64,000 nt of DNA from Pseudomonas chlororaphis subsp. chlororaphis (GCF_003945765.1 NZ_CP027712.1:1984001-2048000), one strand, 5' to 3'; positions 7,847-17,734 are shown, numbered from the stretch's first letter. Translations and numbers: made by a program. The notes: generated by a model not told the origin, from the letters alone.

Positions 7847-10078
7847 ATGCGCACAGGGATGCTGGCGTTGGCGGCGGGGCTTTTATGCCTGCGCTTTTTG
7901 CCGGCGCTACCAGCGATCGGATGGCTGGCAGTGCTGCCGGTGGTGGCCTTGATGCTGTTGCCGTTTCGCACCTATCCATTGGCCCTCTTTCTGTTGGGCC
8001 TGGCGTGGGCCTGCATCAGCGCGCAATGGGCGCTGGATGATCGTTTGGCGGAACCGCTCGACGGGCAGACTCACTGGCTCGAAGGTCGAGTGGTGGGGCT
8101 GCCGCAGCAGACCGAGGGGCTGGTGCGTTTCGAGCTGGAAGACGGGCGGGCGCGGCGCGGCCGGATCCCGCAACGCCTGCGCCTGGCCTGGTATGGCGGG
8201 CCGCCGGTGCACAGCGGCGAACGCTGGCGCCTGGCGGTGAAGCTCAAGCGACCTGCCGGCCTGGTCAATCTGCAGGCCTTCGATCACGAGGCCTGGTTGC
8301 TGGCCCAGCGCATCGGCGCCACGGGCACGGTCAAGGATGGGCAATTGCTGGCCACCACCCGGGAGAGTTGGCGTGCGCGCATTCGCCAGCGCTTGCTGCA
8401 AGTCGATGCCCATGGGCGCGCCGGCGGCCTGGCGGCCCTGGTACTGGGCGACGGCTCGGGCTTGAGCCAGGAAGACTGGCGTGTCTTGCAAGACACCGGG
8501 ACCGTGCACCTGATGGTGATTTCCGGGCAGCACATCAGCTTGCTGGCCGCGGTGATGTACGCCCTGGTGGCGGGGCTGGCCCGTTACGGCCTGTGGCCCG
8601 GACGCTGGCCCTGGCTGCCCTGGGCCTGTGGACTGGCGTTCGCTTCGGCCCTGGGGTACGGATTGCTGGCGGGGTTCGATGTGCCGGTGCGCCGTGCCTG
8701 CGTGATGGTGGCCCTGGTGCTGATCTGGCGCCTGCGCTTTCGCCACCTGGGTGCCTGGTGGCCGTTCCTGCTGGCATTGAATGCGGTGCTGTTGTTCGAG
8801 CCGCTGGCCAGTCTGCAGCCAGGTTTCTGGCTGTCCTTTACCGCGGTGGCGGTGCTGATCCTGATCTTCGGCGGGCGCCTGGGAGGCTGGCGCTGGTGGC
8901 AGTCCTGGACCCGCATTCAATGGTTGATCGCCATCGGCCTGTGCCCGGTGCTGCTGGCGCTGGGGTTGCCCATCAGTCTCAGCGGGCCGCTGGCCAATCT
9001 GCTGGCGGAACCCTGGATCAGCCTGCTGGTGCTGCCGCCGGCGTTGCTCGGCACCTTGTTGCTGGCGGTGCCTTACCTGGGCGAAGGCTTGCTCTGGCTG
9101 GCCGGTGGTTTGCTGGACCTGCTGTTCCGCGGCCTGACCCTGCTGGCTGCCCAGTGGCCGGCGTGGGTAGCGCCGGCCATACCGCTCTGGGCCTGGAGCA
9201 TCAGCGCGCTGGGAGCCTTGCTGCTGTTGCTGCCTGCGGGCGTGCCGCTGCGTCCCTTGGGCTGGCCGATGCTGCTGTTGGTGGTGTTCCCGCCGAAAAA
9301 CACGCTGCCATATGGCGAGGCGGAAGTCTGGCAGCTGGATGTCGGGCAGGGCCTGGCGGTGCTGGTACGGACTCGCGAGCACGCGATGCTGTATGACGCC
9401 GGTCCGCGTTTTGGCGATTCCGACCTGGGCGCGCGGGTGGTGCTGCCGTCCTTGCGCAAGCTGGGCGTCGCGCACCTCGACCTGATGCTGCTCAGCCACG
9501 CCGATGCCGATCATGCCGGTGGCGCCGACGCCATTTCGCGCGGCTTGCCGGTGGCCAGGCTGGTCAGCGGCGATCCCGAGGGTTTGCCGGCCTATTTACC
9601 GGCAGAGCCTTGCGCCAGCGGCGAGCAGTGGCAATGGGACGGGGTGCGTTTTTCCCTGTGGCAATGGGCAGGTGCGCAGAACGGTAACCAGAAGTCCTGC
9701 GTGATGCAGGTCGAGGCCAAGGGCGAGCGTTTGCTGCTGACGGGGGATATCGATGCCCTGGCCGAGCGCGCCTTGCTGGATACCCCGCTGGCCGTCGAGA
9801 CCCACTGGTTGCAGGCGCCGCATCACGGCAGCCGCAGCTCGTCGTCCGCGGCCCTGCTCAAGGCCCTTGCGCCTTCGGCGGTGCTGATTTCCCGTGGGCA
9901 CGGCAATGGGTTTGGGCATCCGCACCCGCAGGTCGTCGAACGTTATCGCCAGCAAGGGACCGCCATTTACGACAGTGCGGAGCAGGGAGCGCTGCGGCTG
10001 ATGCTGGGCACCTACACCGAACCGACGAGCCTGCGGGCGCAGCGGCGCTTTTGGCGCAAATGGCCACTATCTCCTTAA
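7847..10078 (+). CDS. comEC: ComEC/Rec2-type DNA internalisation protein
   Basis: A 743-residue polytopic membrane protein. Order: N-terminal hydrophobic helices, an OB-like DUF4131 region (LEGRVVGLPQQTEGLVRFEL), the ComEC membrane core with the hallmark DTGTVHLMVISGQHISLLA, then a C-terminal metallo-beta-lactamase domain with LLSHADADHAGG, a GD element (LLTGDID) and HHGSRSS. It forms the inner-membrane channel for single-stranded DNA uptake. Members are kept in Pseudomonas that are not known to be competent. It opens a run in which exbB follows about 100 bp later. Confidence 0.92.
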   Translation: MRTGMLALAAGLLCLRFLPALPAIGWLAVLPVVALMLLPFRTYPLALFLLGLAWACISAQWALDDRLAEPLDGQTHWLEGRVVGLPQQTEGLVRFELEDGRARRGRIPQRLRLAWYGGPPVHSGERWRLAVKLKRPAGLVNLQAFDHEAWLLAQRIGATGTVKDGQLLATTRESWRARIRQRLLQVDAHGRAGGLAALVLGDGSGLSQEDWRVLQDTGTVHLMVISGQHISLLAAVMYALVAGLARYGLWPGRWPWLPWACGLAFASALGYGLLAGFDVPVRRACVMVALVLIWRLRFRHLGAWWPFLLALNAVLLFEPLASLQPGFWLSFTAVAVLILIFGGRLGGWRWWQSWTRIQWLIAIGLCPVLLALGLPISLSGPLANLLAEPWISLLVLPPALLGTLLLAVPYLGEGLLWLAGGLLDLLFRGLTLLAAQWPAWVAPAIPLWAWSISALGALLLLLPAGVPLRPLGWPMLLLVVFPPKNTLPYGEAEVWQLDVGQGLAVLVRTREHAMLYDAGPRFGDSDLGARVVLPSLRKLGVAHLDLMLLSHADADHAGGADAISRGLPVARLVSGDPEGLPAYLPAEPCASGEQWQWDGVRFSLWQWAGAQNGNQKSCVMQVEAKGERLLLTGDIDALAERALLDTPLAVETHWLQAPHHGSRSSSSAALLKALAPSAVLISRGHGNGFGHPHPQVVERYRQQGTAIYDSAEQGALRLMLGTYTEPTSLRAQRRFWRKWPLSP

Positions 10079-10180
10079 ATAACCGAGAGTTATTAAAGCC
10101 TGAAGGCATGCGACATCAGGTTCTTCGGTGCATTCGGCCCCTATGTTAGAGTGGCGCACTTTTTCGAGGGGACTGTCACT

Positions 10181-10816
10181 GTGTGGGAATTGGTCAAATC
10201 CGGCGGCTGGATGATGTTGCCGATCATTCTGAGTTCCATTGTCGCGGTCGGCATCATTGCCGAGCGTCTGTGGACCCTGCGGGCCAGCCGCGTTACCCCG
10301 CCTCATCTGCTGGGCCAGGTGTGGCGCTGGATCAAGGACAAACAGCTGAACAAGGACAAGCTCAAGGAGCTGCGCGCCCATTCGCCTCTGGGCGAGATCC
10401 TGGCCGCCGGCCTGGCCAACTCCAAGCATGGCCGCGAGGTCATGAAAGAGTGCATCGAGGAAGCCGCCGCCCGGGTCATCCACGAACTGGAGCGCTACCT
10501 CAATGCCCTCGGCACTATCGCCGCCATGGCCCCGCTGCTGGGCTTGCTGGGTACGGTGCTGGGCATGATCGATATTTTCAGTTCGTTCATGGGCTCGGGC
10601 ATGACCAGCAACGCCGCGGTGCTGGCCGGTGGTATCTCCAAGGCGCTGATCACCACCGCGTCCGGCCTGATGGTCGGTATCCCGGCGGTGTTCTTCCACC
10701 GTTTCCTGCAACGCCGGGTCGATGAGCTGGTGGTTGGCATGGAGCAGGAAGCCATCAAACTGGTCGAAGTGGTGCAGGGCGACCGCGACGTCGATCTGGC
10801 CGAGGGCAAAGCGTGA
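10181..10816 (+). CDS. exbB: MotA/TolQ/ExbB proton channel family protein
   Basis: A 211-residue inner-membrane protein. GTG 10181 ([16 protein letters not shown]) follows GAGGGGAC at proper spacing; an upstream in-frame start (10151) would add ten residues without a ribosome site. Three membrane helices are seen, including the family core [17 protein letters not shown] and [20 protein letters not shown]. With the next gene it makes an ExbBD-type energiser, using the proton gradient to drive a TonB-like partner or an envelope process. No tonB gene accompanies it, so its partner is unclear. Equivalent to PA2983. Confidence 0.88.
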   Translation: MWELVKSGGWMMLPIILSSIVAVGIIAERLWTLRASRVTPPHLLGQVWRWIKDKQLNKDKLKELRAHSPLGEILAAGLANSKHGREVMKECIEEAAARVIHELERYLNALGTIAAMAPLLGLLGTVLGMIDIFSSFMGSGMTSNAAVLAGGISKALITTASGLMVGIPAVFFHRFLQRRVDELVVGMEQEAIKLVEVVQGDRDVDLAEGKA

Positions 10817-11241
10817 AATTCCGCCGCAAGCCACGGGAAACCATCGATATCAACCTCGCGTCGTTGATCGACGTGGTGTTTATCCTGCTGCTGTTTTTCG
10901 TCGTGACCACTACCTTTACCCGGGAAACCCAGTTGCGTGTCGAGTTGCCGGAGGCCGTCAGCGGCTCGCCGGCCGAAGACCAGCAGACCAAGCAACTGGA
11001 TATCGCCATCAGCGCCGACGGGGTGTTTTCGGTGAACAACCAGGTGCTGCCCAAGAGCGACCTGGCCAGTCTGATCGAAGCCTTGCAGAAGGAGTCGGCG
11101 GGCGACACCAACCTGCCGCTGTCCATCAGTGCCGACGGCAAGGCCCAGCACCAGGCCGTCATTACCGCGATGGACGCCGCCGGCAAGCTCGGTTTCAGCC
11201 ATCTGCGCATGACCACCGTCGAGGCGGCGCCAGCACCCTGA
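10813..11241 (+). CDS. exbD: ExbD/TolR biopolymer transport protein
   Basis: A 142-residue protein with a short cytoplasmic N-terminus, one membrane helix ([18 protein letters not shown]) carrying the conserved Asp that binds protons, and a periplasmic domain. The GTG start overlaps the exbB stop by 4 bp, indicating translational coupling; its stop overlaps the lpxK start by one base. It forms the stator with the preceding ExbB homologue. Whether the pair serves iron uptake or lipid A/LPS transit, as the neighbouring lpxK might hint, cannot be told. Confidence 0.88.
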   Translation: MKFRRKPRETIDINLASLIDVVFILLLFFVVTTTFTRETQLRVELPEAVSGSPAEDQQTKQLDIAISADGVFSVNNQVLPKSDLASLIEALQKESAGDTNLPLSISADGKAQHQAVITAMDAAGKLGFSHLRMTTVEAAPAP

Positions 11242-12251
11242 TGGCCATGTCCGATCGTTTGCTTGCTGCCTGGTACAACGGCCATCCCGCGCTGAAACTG
11301 CTGCAGCCCCTGGAGTGGCTCTATCGCCGGGTGGTGGTGCGCAAGCGCGAACGCTTCCTGGCCGGTGAGGGCAATGTTTACCAGCCGCCGGTGCCGCTGG
11401 TGGTGGTCGGCAATATCACCGTGGGCGGTACTGGCAAGACGCCGCTGATCCTGTGGTTGATCGAGCATTGCCAGCGCAGCGGGCTGCGGGTCGGCGTGGT
11501 CAGCCGGGGTTACGGCGCCAAGCCGCCGCAGTGGCCATGGCGGGTCGCCGCCGAGCAGAGCGCCGCAGTCGCCGGCGACGAGCCTTTGCTGATCGTCCAG
11601 CGCAGCGGCGTGCCGCTGATGATCGACCCCGATCGCAGTCGTGCCGTGCGAGCCCTGCTGGCCGCCGAGCCGCTGGACCTGATTCTCTCCGACGACGGCA
11701 TGCAGCATTACCGCATGGCCCGCGACCTCGAACTGGTGTTGATCGACGCCGCGCGTGGGCTGGGCAACCGGCGTTGCCTGCCGGCCGGGCCGCTACGCGA
11801 GCCGGTCGAGCGCCTGCAAAGCGTCGACGCAGTGCTCTACAACGGCGCCAGCGACGATCGCGAGGATGGCTTCGCCTTTCGCCTGGTGCCCACCGCCTTG
11901 GTCAATCTGCAAAGCGGCGAACGCCGCGGGCTTGAGCACTTCGCGCCGGGTCAGGCATTGCACGCGGTGGCCGGTATCGGCAATCCGCAACGTTTCTTCA
12001 CTACCCTTGAAACGCTACACTGGCAGCCTGTCCCGCATGCTTTCGCCGACCACGCCGAATACAGCGTGCAGGCGCTGAGTTTCACCCCGGCGTTGCCGCT
12101 GGTCATGACCGAAAAGGATGCGGTGAAGTGCCGTGCCTTCGCGGCTCCCGACTGGTGGTACCTGGCGGTGGATGCTGTGCCATCCCCGGCCTTCGTGGCC
12201 TGGTTCGATACGCAGCTGATGCGCCTGTTGCCCGCTCGTCTTCTGCCTTAA
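11241..12251 (+). CDS. lpxK: Tetraacyldisaccharide 4'-kinase LpxK
   Basis: A 336-residue peripheral inner-membrane kinase that phosphorylates the 4' position of the lipid A disaccharide precursor to give lipid IVA. An N-terminal amphipathic segment is followed by the P-loop [13 protein letters not shown], then DEPLLI, the [12 protein letters not shown] motif and a C-terminal MTEKDAVKC. The ATG at 11241 sits in the TGATG stop-start overlap with exbD; MSDRLL six bases later is an alternative. Essential gene of outer-membrane synthesis, grouped with kdsB for LPS. Confidence 0.96.
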   Translation: MAMSDRLLAAWYNGHPALKLLQPLEWLYRRVVVRKRERFLAGEGNVYQPPVPLVVVGNITVGGTGKTPLILWLIEHCQRSGLRVGVVSRGYGAKPPQWPWRVAAEQSAAVAGDEPLLIVQRSGVPLMIDPDRSRAVRALLAAEPLDLILSDDGMQHYRMARDLELVLIDAARGLGNRRCLPAGPLREPVERLQSVDAVLYNGASDDREDGFAFRLVPTALVNLQSGERRGLEHFAPGQALHAVAGIGNPQRFFTTLETLHWQPVPHAFADHAEYSVQALSFTPALPLVMTEKDAVKCRAFAAPDWWYLAVDAVPSPAFVAWFDTQLMRLLPARLLP

Positions 12252-12273
12252 CGCTTCTATCCAGGGAATTCTC

Positions 12274-12459
12274 ATGGACACCAAATTGCTCGATATCCTC
12301 GCTTGCCCGATCTGCAAGGGACCGCTCAAGCTCAGCGCCGACAAGACCGAGCTGATCAGCAAGGGCGCCGGCCTGGCCTATCCGATTCGTGATGGCATCC
12401 CGGTCATGCTGGAAAGCGAAGCCCGCACCCTCAGCACCGACGAGCGCCTGGATAAATGA
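12274..12459 (+). CDS. ycaR: Trm112/YcaR family small protein
   Basis: A 61-residue protein starting [18 protein letters not shown], matching the Trm112-like family, with one CPxCKG knuckle and the DGIPVML strand. The second zinc-binding cysteine pair of eukaryotic Trm112 is absent, as is usual in bacteria. Position between lpxK and kdsB is the same as in E. coli (ycaR) and PAO1. Function is poorly known; it may stabilise a partner methyltransferase or LPS enzyme. Its stop overlaps the kdsB start by 4 bp. Confidence 0.9.
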   Translation: MDTKLLDILACPICKGPLKLSADKTELISKGAGLAYPIRDGIPVMLESEARTLSTDERLDK

Positions 12460-13220
12460 CCACAGCCTTTACCGTTGTCATTCCAGCCCGATTCGCCTCC
12501 ACCCGCCTGCCGGGTAAACCGCTGCAGATGATCGCCGGCAAGCCGATGATCCAGCACGTCTGGGAACAGGCCTGCAAGAGCGCCGCCCAGCGTGTGGTGG
12601 TGGCGACCGACGACGCGCGAATCGTCGAAGCCTGCCAGGGCTTCGGCGCCGAAGCGGTGTTGACCCGCGAGGACCACAACTCCGGGACCGATCGCCTGGC
12701 AGAAGTCGCCAGCCAGCTGGGCCTGGCCGCGGATGCCATCGTGGTCAATGTCCAGGGCGACGAGCCGTTGATCCCGCCGGCGGTGATCGACCAGGTGGCC
12801 GCCAACCTGGCTACCCACACCGAAGCGAGCATGGCCACCCTGGCCGAGCCGATCGAAGACGTCGAGACCCTGTTCAACCCGAACGTGGTCAAGGTGGTCA
12901 GTGACATCAATGGTCTGGCCCTGACCTTCAGCCGCGCCACCTTGCCATGGGCGCGCGACGCCTTTGCGAAGAATCGCGACCTGCTGCCGGAAGGCGTGCC
13001 TTATCGCCGCCATATCGGCATCTATGCCTACCGCGCCGGTTTCCTGCATGACTTTGTCAGCTGGGGCCCGTGCTGGCTGGAGAACACCGAGTCGCTGGAG
13101 CAGTTGCGGGCCTTGTGGCACGGCGTGCGTATCCATGTCGCCGATGCCCTGGAAGCGCCACCTGGTGGTGTCGATACCGCCGAAGACCTTGAGCGCGTTC
13201 GTCGCCTGCTGGAGGCCTGA
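12456..13220 (+). CDS. kdsB: CMP-KDO synthetase KdsB
   Basis: A 254-residue nucleotidyltransferase that activates KDO with CTP for LPS inner-core assembly in the cytosol. The N-terminal motif [15 protein letters not shown] binds CTP, followed by QGDEPLIPP and the Mg-binding [12 protein letters not shown] near the C-terminus. It overlaps ycaR by 4 bp and ptpA by 1 bp, part of a tightly coupled run lpxK-ycaR-kdsB-ptpA-murB. Length is standard. Confidence 0.96.
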   Translation: MTTAFTVVIPARFASTRLPGKPLQMIAGKPMIQHVWEQACKSAAQRVVVATDDARIVEACQGFGAEAVLTREDHNSGTDRLAEVASQLGLAADAIVVNVQGDEPLIPPAVIDQVAANLATHTEASMATLAEPIEDVETLFNPNVVKVVSDINGLALTFSRATLPWARDAFAKNRDLLPEGVPYRRHIGIYAYRAGFLHDFVSWGPCWLENTESLEQLRALWHGVRIHVADALEAPPGGVDTAEDLERVRRLLEA

Positions 13221-13684
13221 TGCGGGTTTTGTTTGTCTGCCTGGGCAATATCTGCCGTTCGCCGACGGCGGAGGGCGTACTGCGCCACAAGTTACGTGAA
13301 GCGGGGCTGGCCGACCGGGTCGAAGTCGCGTCCGCGGGCACCGGCGAATGGCACATCGGCAAGGCGCCGGACAAGCGCAGCCAGCGCGCGGCGCTGTTGC
13401 GCGGCTACGACCTGTCGGCCCAGCGCGCGCAGCAAGTCAGCAGCGCGGACTTTGCTCGCTACGACCTGATCCTGGCCATGGACGAGAGCAACCTGCGCAA
13501 CCTCAAGGCGCTGCAGCCGGCCCAGGGCAAGGCCGAGCTGGACCTGTTCCTGCGCCGCTACGAGGCGGCGGTGGACGAGGTGCCGGATCCTTACTACGAC
13601 GGTGAGCAAGGTTTCGAGCAGGTGCTGGACCTGATCGAGTACGCCAGCGATCGGCTGGTGATCGAGCTGAAGGGGCGTCTATGA
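13220..13684 (+). CDS. ptpA: Low-molecular-weight protein tyrosine phosphatase
   Basis: A 154-residue LMW phosphatase. The P-loop CLGNICRSPTAEG (Cys7, Arg13) and the general-acid loop DPYYDG near residue 120 are both intact. It would remove phosphate from tyrosine, perhaps of a BY-kinase or an LPS/exopolysaccharide enzyme. It is embedded between kdsB and murB with one- and four-base overlaps, as in PA2979-PA2977, which suggests a housekeeping role rather than a capsule-operon role. Confidence 0.9.
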   Translation: MRVLFVCLGNICRSPTAEGVLRHKLREAGLADRVEVASAGTGEWHIGKAPDKRSQRAALLRGYDLSAQRAQQVSSADFARYDLILAMDESNLRNLKALQPAQGKAELDLFLRRYEAAVDEVPDPYYDGEQGFEQVLDLIEYASDRLVIELKGRL

Positions 13685-14700
13685 GCTTGCATCTGCAGTC
13701 CCAGGTTTCCCTCAAGCCCTTCAACACCTTCGGCGTCGATGTGCGCGCGCAGCTGTTCGCCGAGGCCCACAGCGATGCCGACGTGCGTGAGGCGCTGGCC
13801 TGTTCGGCGCAGCATCGACTGCCGCTGCTGGTGATTGGCGGCGGCAGCAACTTGCTGCTGACCGCGGATATTCCAGCGCTGGTCTTGCGCATGAGTACCC
13901 GTGGCATTCGTCTGCTGAGCGACGATGGCCAGCAGGTAGTAGTCGAAGCCGAAGCGGGTGAAATCTGGCATCCCTTCGTGCAGTGGACCTTGCAACAGGG
14001 CTTGTCCGGCCTGGAAAACCTCAGCCTGATTCCGGGGACTGTGGGCGCCGCACCGATGCAGAACATCGGTGCCTACGGGGTCGAGATCAAGGATGTGTTC
14101 GCCGGCCTGACCGCACTGGATCGGCAGAGCGGCGAGTTGCGCGATTTCAGCCTGGAGGAATGTCAGTTCGCCTACCGCGATAGCCTGTTCAAGCAAGAGG
14201 CTGGCCGCTGGCTGATTCTGCGGGTGCGTTTTGCCCTGGCCCGCAGCGAGCATCTGCACCTGGAGTATGGCCCGGTGCGCCAGCGCTTGAGCGAGCAGGG
14301 CATTGAGCAGCCGACGGCCAGCGATGTCAGTCTCGCCATTTGCAGCATCCGCAGCGAAAAACTGCCGGACCCGGCGGTACTGGGCAATGCCGGCAGTTTC
14401 TTCAAAAACCCGGTAGTGTCCGCTGCGCTGGCGGCCGAGATCAGGCAGCGGCATGCGGGGCTGGTGGGTTATCCACAGGCGGACGGGCAGGTGAAGCTGG
14501 CCGCTGGCTGGTTGATCGAACAGGCGGGCTGGAAGGGCTTTCGCGATGGCGATGCCGGGGTGCATCGTTTGCAGTCGCTGGTGCTGGTCAACTATGGCGG
14601 TGCCACGGGCTTGCAGCTGTTAAGCCTGGCACGAAGGATCCAGCAGGATATTGCCGAGCGCTTCCATGTTCAGCTGGAGATGGAGCCCAATCTCTACTGA
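13681..14700 (+). CDS. murB: UDP-N-acetylenolpyruvoylglucosamine reductase MurB
   Basis: A 339-residue FAD enzyme that reduces UDP-GlcNAc-enolpyruvate to UDP-MurNAc in peptidoglycan synthesis. The FAD-binding PCMH motif (LPLLVIGGGSNLLL) and SLIPGTVGAAPMQNIGAYGVE are present, then the type I insert with YRDSLFK, the catalytic Ser region GNAGSFFKNP, and a C-terminal Glu in the expected tail. It overlaps ptpA by 4 bp and ends the operon before a terminator. Confidence 0.96.
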   Translation: MSLHLQSQVSLKPFNTFGVDVRAQLFAEAHSDADVREALACSAQHRLPLLVIGGGSNLLLTADIPALVLRMSTRGIRLLSDDGQQVVVEAEAGEIWHPFVQWTLQQGLSGLENLSLIPGTVGAAPMQNIGAYGVEIKDVFAGLTALDRQSGELRDFSLEECQFAYRDSLFKQEAGRWLILRVRFALARSEHLHLEYGPVRQRLSEQGIEQPTASDVSLAICSIRSEKLPDPAVLGNAGSFFKNPVVSAALAAEIRQRHAGLVGYPQADGQVKLAAGWLIEQAGWKGFRDGDAGVHRLQSLVLVNYGGATGLQLLSLARRIQQDIAERFHVQLEMEPNLY

Positions 14701-14731
14701 GCTTGTTGAGCTAAGCTCAAGACGCGCCAGC

Positions 14732-14770
14732 AAAGCCTTGCATGGGTTCACACCCTGCAAGGCTTTTTTG
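14732..14770 (+). terminator. Rho-independent terminator after murB
   Basis: AAAGCCTTGCA (14732-14742) pairs with TGCAAGGCTTT (14756-14766), with a further GGGT/ACCC pairing inside, followed by a run of T. It ends the comEC-murB transcription unit. Confidence 0.85.
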
Positions 14771-14948
14771 TTAATTGCGGCTTAACTTAGCCTGCTAACA
14801 ATGCAACTATTTGTACCCCCAAAGGCCCGGTGAAGACTCCCCGTCTTCATAAGAGAGCCCATTAGCCTGAGTCGATCTGCTCCTGCAAGTCGTTGTACTC
14901 AACGGCAGATTGCTCGACCCCATAAACGGAAAATATGCGGGCGTGCCC

Positions 14949-15419
14949 ATGATTACCCTGAAACTCAACGGTCAAGATCACCCACTGGATGTCACCGAGG
15001 ACATGCCGCTGCTCTGGGCTATCCGCGACGTGGCGGGCTACAACGGCACCAAGTTCGGTTGCGGCATGGGCCTGTGCGGCGCGTGCACCATCCATATCGA
15101 CGGCGCCCCGGCGCGCAGTTGCATCACGCCGATCGGCTCGGTGGTCGGGCAGAATGTCAGCACCATCGACAACCTGCACAGCGACCCGGTCGGCAAAGTC
15201 GTGCAGCAGGCCTGGCTGGACAGCGCAGTGGCCCAGTGCGGCTACTGCCAGGGCGGGCAGATCATGTCGGCCACTGCCTTGCTCAAGGTCAACCCCAACC
15301 CCAGCGACGAACAGATCGAAGCCGCCATGGTTGGCAACATCTGCCGCTGCGGCACCTACAACCGGATCAAGACGGCGATCCGCCAGGCCTCCACCCACCT
15401 GAAGGAGGCCAAGGCATGA
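14949..15419 (+). CDS. (2Fe-2S)-binding subunit of a molybdenum hydroxylase (isoquinoline 1-oxidoreductase alpha-like)
   Basis: A 156-residue protein with two [2Fe-2S] clusters: plant-type Cys38, 43, 46, 58 (FGCGMGLCGACTIHIDG) and the helical-domain Cys97, 100, 132, 134 (QCGYC, CRCGTY). It hands electrons from the Mo centre onward. No signal peptide is seen, so if the enzyme is periplasmic it must travel with the large subunit. ATG 14949 (MITLKLNGQ) is preferred; a TTG at 14910 would add 13 unconvincing residues. The next gene overlaps by 4 bp (ATGA). IorA and small aldehyde dehydrogenase subunits are the closest families. Confidence 0.88.
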   Translation: MITLKLNGQDHPLDVTEDMPLLWAIRDVAGYNGTKFGCGMGLCGACTIHIDGAPARSCITPIGSVVGQNVSTIDNLHSDPVGKVVQQAWLDSAVAQCGYCQGGQIMSATALLKVNPNPSDEQIEAAMVGNICRCGTYNRIKTAIRQASTHLKEAKA

Positions 15420-17734
15420 GCCAGCTGCCGAATGATTTTGCTTTGAGCAACCTCAGCCGCCGCGGTTTTCTCAAAGGCGTCGGAGCCACCGGCGCACTGG
15501 TGCTGGCGGCCAGCTGGGGCTGGCAGGACGCTTTCGCCGAAGAGAAGAAGTTCGGTGCCGACGGTATGCCCAACGGCTGGGTCGATGACCCCAAGGTGTA
15601 CGTGAGCATCGCCGCCGACGGCAGCGTGACCGTGTTCTGCAACCGTTCGGAAATGGGCCAGGGTGTGCGTACCAGCCTGAGCATGGTGGTCGCTGACGAA
15701 CTGGAGGCCGACTGGGCGCTGGTGAAGGTCAAGCAGGCGCCGGGCGACGAGGCGCTGTTCGGTAACCAGGACACCGACGGTTCGCGCAGCATGCGCCATT
15801 GGTACGAGCCGATGCGGCGCTGCGGTGCGGCGGCGCGGACCATGCTCGAGCAGGCGGCGGCCGAGCAGTGGAAAGTCCCGCTGGCCGAGTGCCGGGCGCA
15901 GTTGCATAAAGTGGTCCACCAGCCGAGCGGCCGTGAACTGGGCTACGGCGCCCTGGCCGCGGCGGCGAGCGCCCTGGCGGTGCCGGCCCGCGACAGCCTG
16001 CGGCTGAAGCAACCCAGCGAATTCCGCTACATCGGCAAGGAGGGCACCCGCGCCATCGACGGTGCGGACATCGTCAATGGCCAGGCGGTCTACGGCGCCG
16101 ACGTGCATTTCGACGGCATGCTCTTCGCGACGGTTGCGCGCCCACGGGTCTATGGCGGCAAGGTCAAATCCTTCGATGGCAGCGCGGCGCTGAAGGTGCC
16201 GGGCGTGATCAAGGTGGTGCAGATCGAAAGTCGCCCGCTGCCTTCCGAGTTTCAGCCGCTGGGCGGCGTGGCGGTGATCGCCAGCAATACCTGGGCGGCG
16301 ATCAAGGGCCGCGATGCGTTGAAGATCGAGTGGGATGATGGCGTCAACGCCGGCTACGACTCGATTGCCTACCGCAAGGAACTGGAAGCCGCGGCGCTCA
16401 AGCCCGGCAAGGTAGTGCGCAGCACCGGCAATATCGACGACGCCATGGGCAGCGCCGACAGCAACCTGGAGGCCTCCTACTACCTGCCGCACCTGGCGCA
16501 GGCGCCGATGGAACCGATGGTCGCCGTGGCGCGCTTCAAGGACGGCCAGTGCGAAGCCTGGGCTCCGAGCCAGGCGCCACAGGTGACCCGCGAACGTATT
16601 GCCGAGCGCCTGAGCATTCCCTTCGACAAGGTGACGGTCAACATCACCTTGCTCGGCGGTGGCTTCGGGCGTAAATCCAAGCCCGACTTCATCCTCGAGG
16701 CGGCGATTCTCGCCAAGGAAGTGCCGGGCAAGGCCGTGCGGGTGCAATGGACCCGTGAAGACGACATTCACAACTCCTACTTCCACACCGTGTCGGCGCA
16801 ATACCTCAAGGCCAGCCTGAACAAGGACGGCATGCCGTCCGGCTGGCTGCACCGCACCGTGGCGCCGAGCATCACCGCGCTGTTCGCCCCGGGCATGAAC
16901 CATGAGGCCGCCTTCGAACTGGGCATGGGCTTCACCAACCTGGCCTATGCGATTCCCAACGTGCGCCTGGAAAACCCCGAGGCCGCTGCGCATACCCGGG
17001 TTGGCTGGTATCGCTCGGTGTCGAACATCCCGCACGGTTTCGCCATCCAGAGCTTTATCGACGAACTGGCCCATAAGGCGGGCCAGGACCCGTTGAAGTA
17101 CCAGCTCAAACTGCTCGGGCCGGATCGCCGGATCGATCCGCGGACCTTGAGCGAAGAGTGGAACTACGGTGAGTCGCCGGAGCGTTACCCAATCGACACC
17201 GCGCGCATGCGCGGCGTGCTGGAGACGGCGGCCAAGGCGGCGGGCTGGGGCCGCAGCCTGCCCAAGGGCCGCGGCCTGGGGCTGGCGGTGCATTACAGCT
17301 TCGTCACCTACGTGGCGGCGGTGATCGAGGTCGAGGTCAAGGATGATGGCACCTTGATCGTGCACAAGGCCGATATCGCCGTGGACTGCGGTCCGCAGAT
17401 CAATCCCGAGCGTATCCGCTCGCAGTTCGAGGGCGCCTGTGTGATGGGCCTGGGCAATGCGGTGGTGGGTGAGATCAGCTTCAAGGATGGCAAGGTCCAG
17501 CAGGACAACTTCCATATGTATGAAGTGGCGCGCATGTCTCTGGCGCCGAAGGAAGTCGCCGTGCACCTGGTGACGCCACCGGGCGATGTGCCACTGGGCG
17601 GTGTCGGTGAGCCGGGCGTGCCGCCGATCGCGCCGGCCCTGTGTAACGCGATCTTTGCCGCCACCGGCAAGCGCATCCGTAACCTGCCAGTGCGTTACCA
17701 GCTGCAGGGCTGGCAACAGGCGGGCAAGGCCTGA
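15416..17734 (+). CDS. Tat-exported molybdopterin-binding subunit (isoquinoline 1-oxidoreductase beta-like)
   Basis: A 772-residue xanthine-oxidase-family large subunit. The N-terminus has a Tat signal, SRRGFLK at residues 14-20, a hydrophobic core and an AFA-type cleavage site near residue 41. Cofactor motifs include EMGQGVRTSLSMVVADEL, LGGGFGRK and the C-terminal GGVGEPGVPPIAPAL with the catalytic Glu. It hydroxylates an aldehyde or N-heterocycle using water, in the periplasm. It is coupled to the 2Fe-2S subunit and to xdhC (1-bp overlap). No cytochrome c subunit gene is adjacent. The substrate cannot be named. Confidence 0.88.
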   Translation: MSQLPNDFALSNLSRRGFLKGVGATGALVLAASWGWQDAFAEEKKFGADGMPNGWVDDPKVYVSIAADGSVTVFCNRSEMGQGVRTSLSMVVADELEADWALVKVKQAPGDEALFGNQDTDGSRSMRHWYEPMRRCGAAARTMLEQAAAEQWKVPLAECRAQLHKVVHQPSGRELGYGALAAAASALAVPARDSLRLKQPSEFRYIGKEGTRAIDGADIVNGQAVYGADVHFDGMLFATVARPRVYGGKVKSFDGSAALKVPGVIKVVQIESRPLPSEFQPLGGVAVIASNTWAAIKGRDALKIEWDDGVNAGYDSIAYRKELEAAALKPGKVVRSTGNIDDAMGSADSNLEASYYLPHLAQAPMEPMVAVARFKDGQCEAWAPSQAPQVTRERIAERLSIPFDKVTVNITLLGGGFGRKSKPDFILEAAILAKEVPGKAVRVQWTREDDIHNSYFHTVSAQYLKASLNKDGMPSGWLHRTVAPSITALFAPGMNHEAAFELGMGFTNLAYAIPNVRLENPEAAAHTRVGWYRSVSNIPHGFAIQSFIDELAHKAGQDPLKYQLKLLGPDRRIDPRTLSEEWNYGESPERYPIDTARMRGVLETAAKAAGWGRSLPKGRGLGLAVHYSFVTYVAAVIEVEVKDDGTLIVHKADIAVDCGPQINPERIRSQFEGACVMGLGNAVVGEISFKDGKVQQDNFHMYEVARMSLAPKEVAVHLVTPPGDVPLGGVGEPGVPPIAPALCNAIFAATGKRIRNLPVRYQLQGWQQAGKA

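Noticed and set aside
7907..9514. 535-codon frame antisense to comEC
   Set aside because: Gln/Pro/Arg-rich shadow of a high-GC membrane protein gene.
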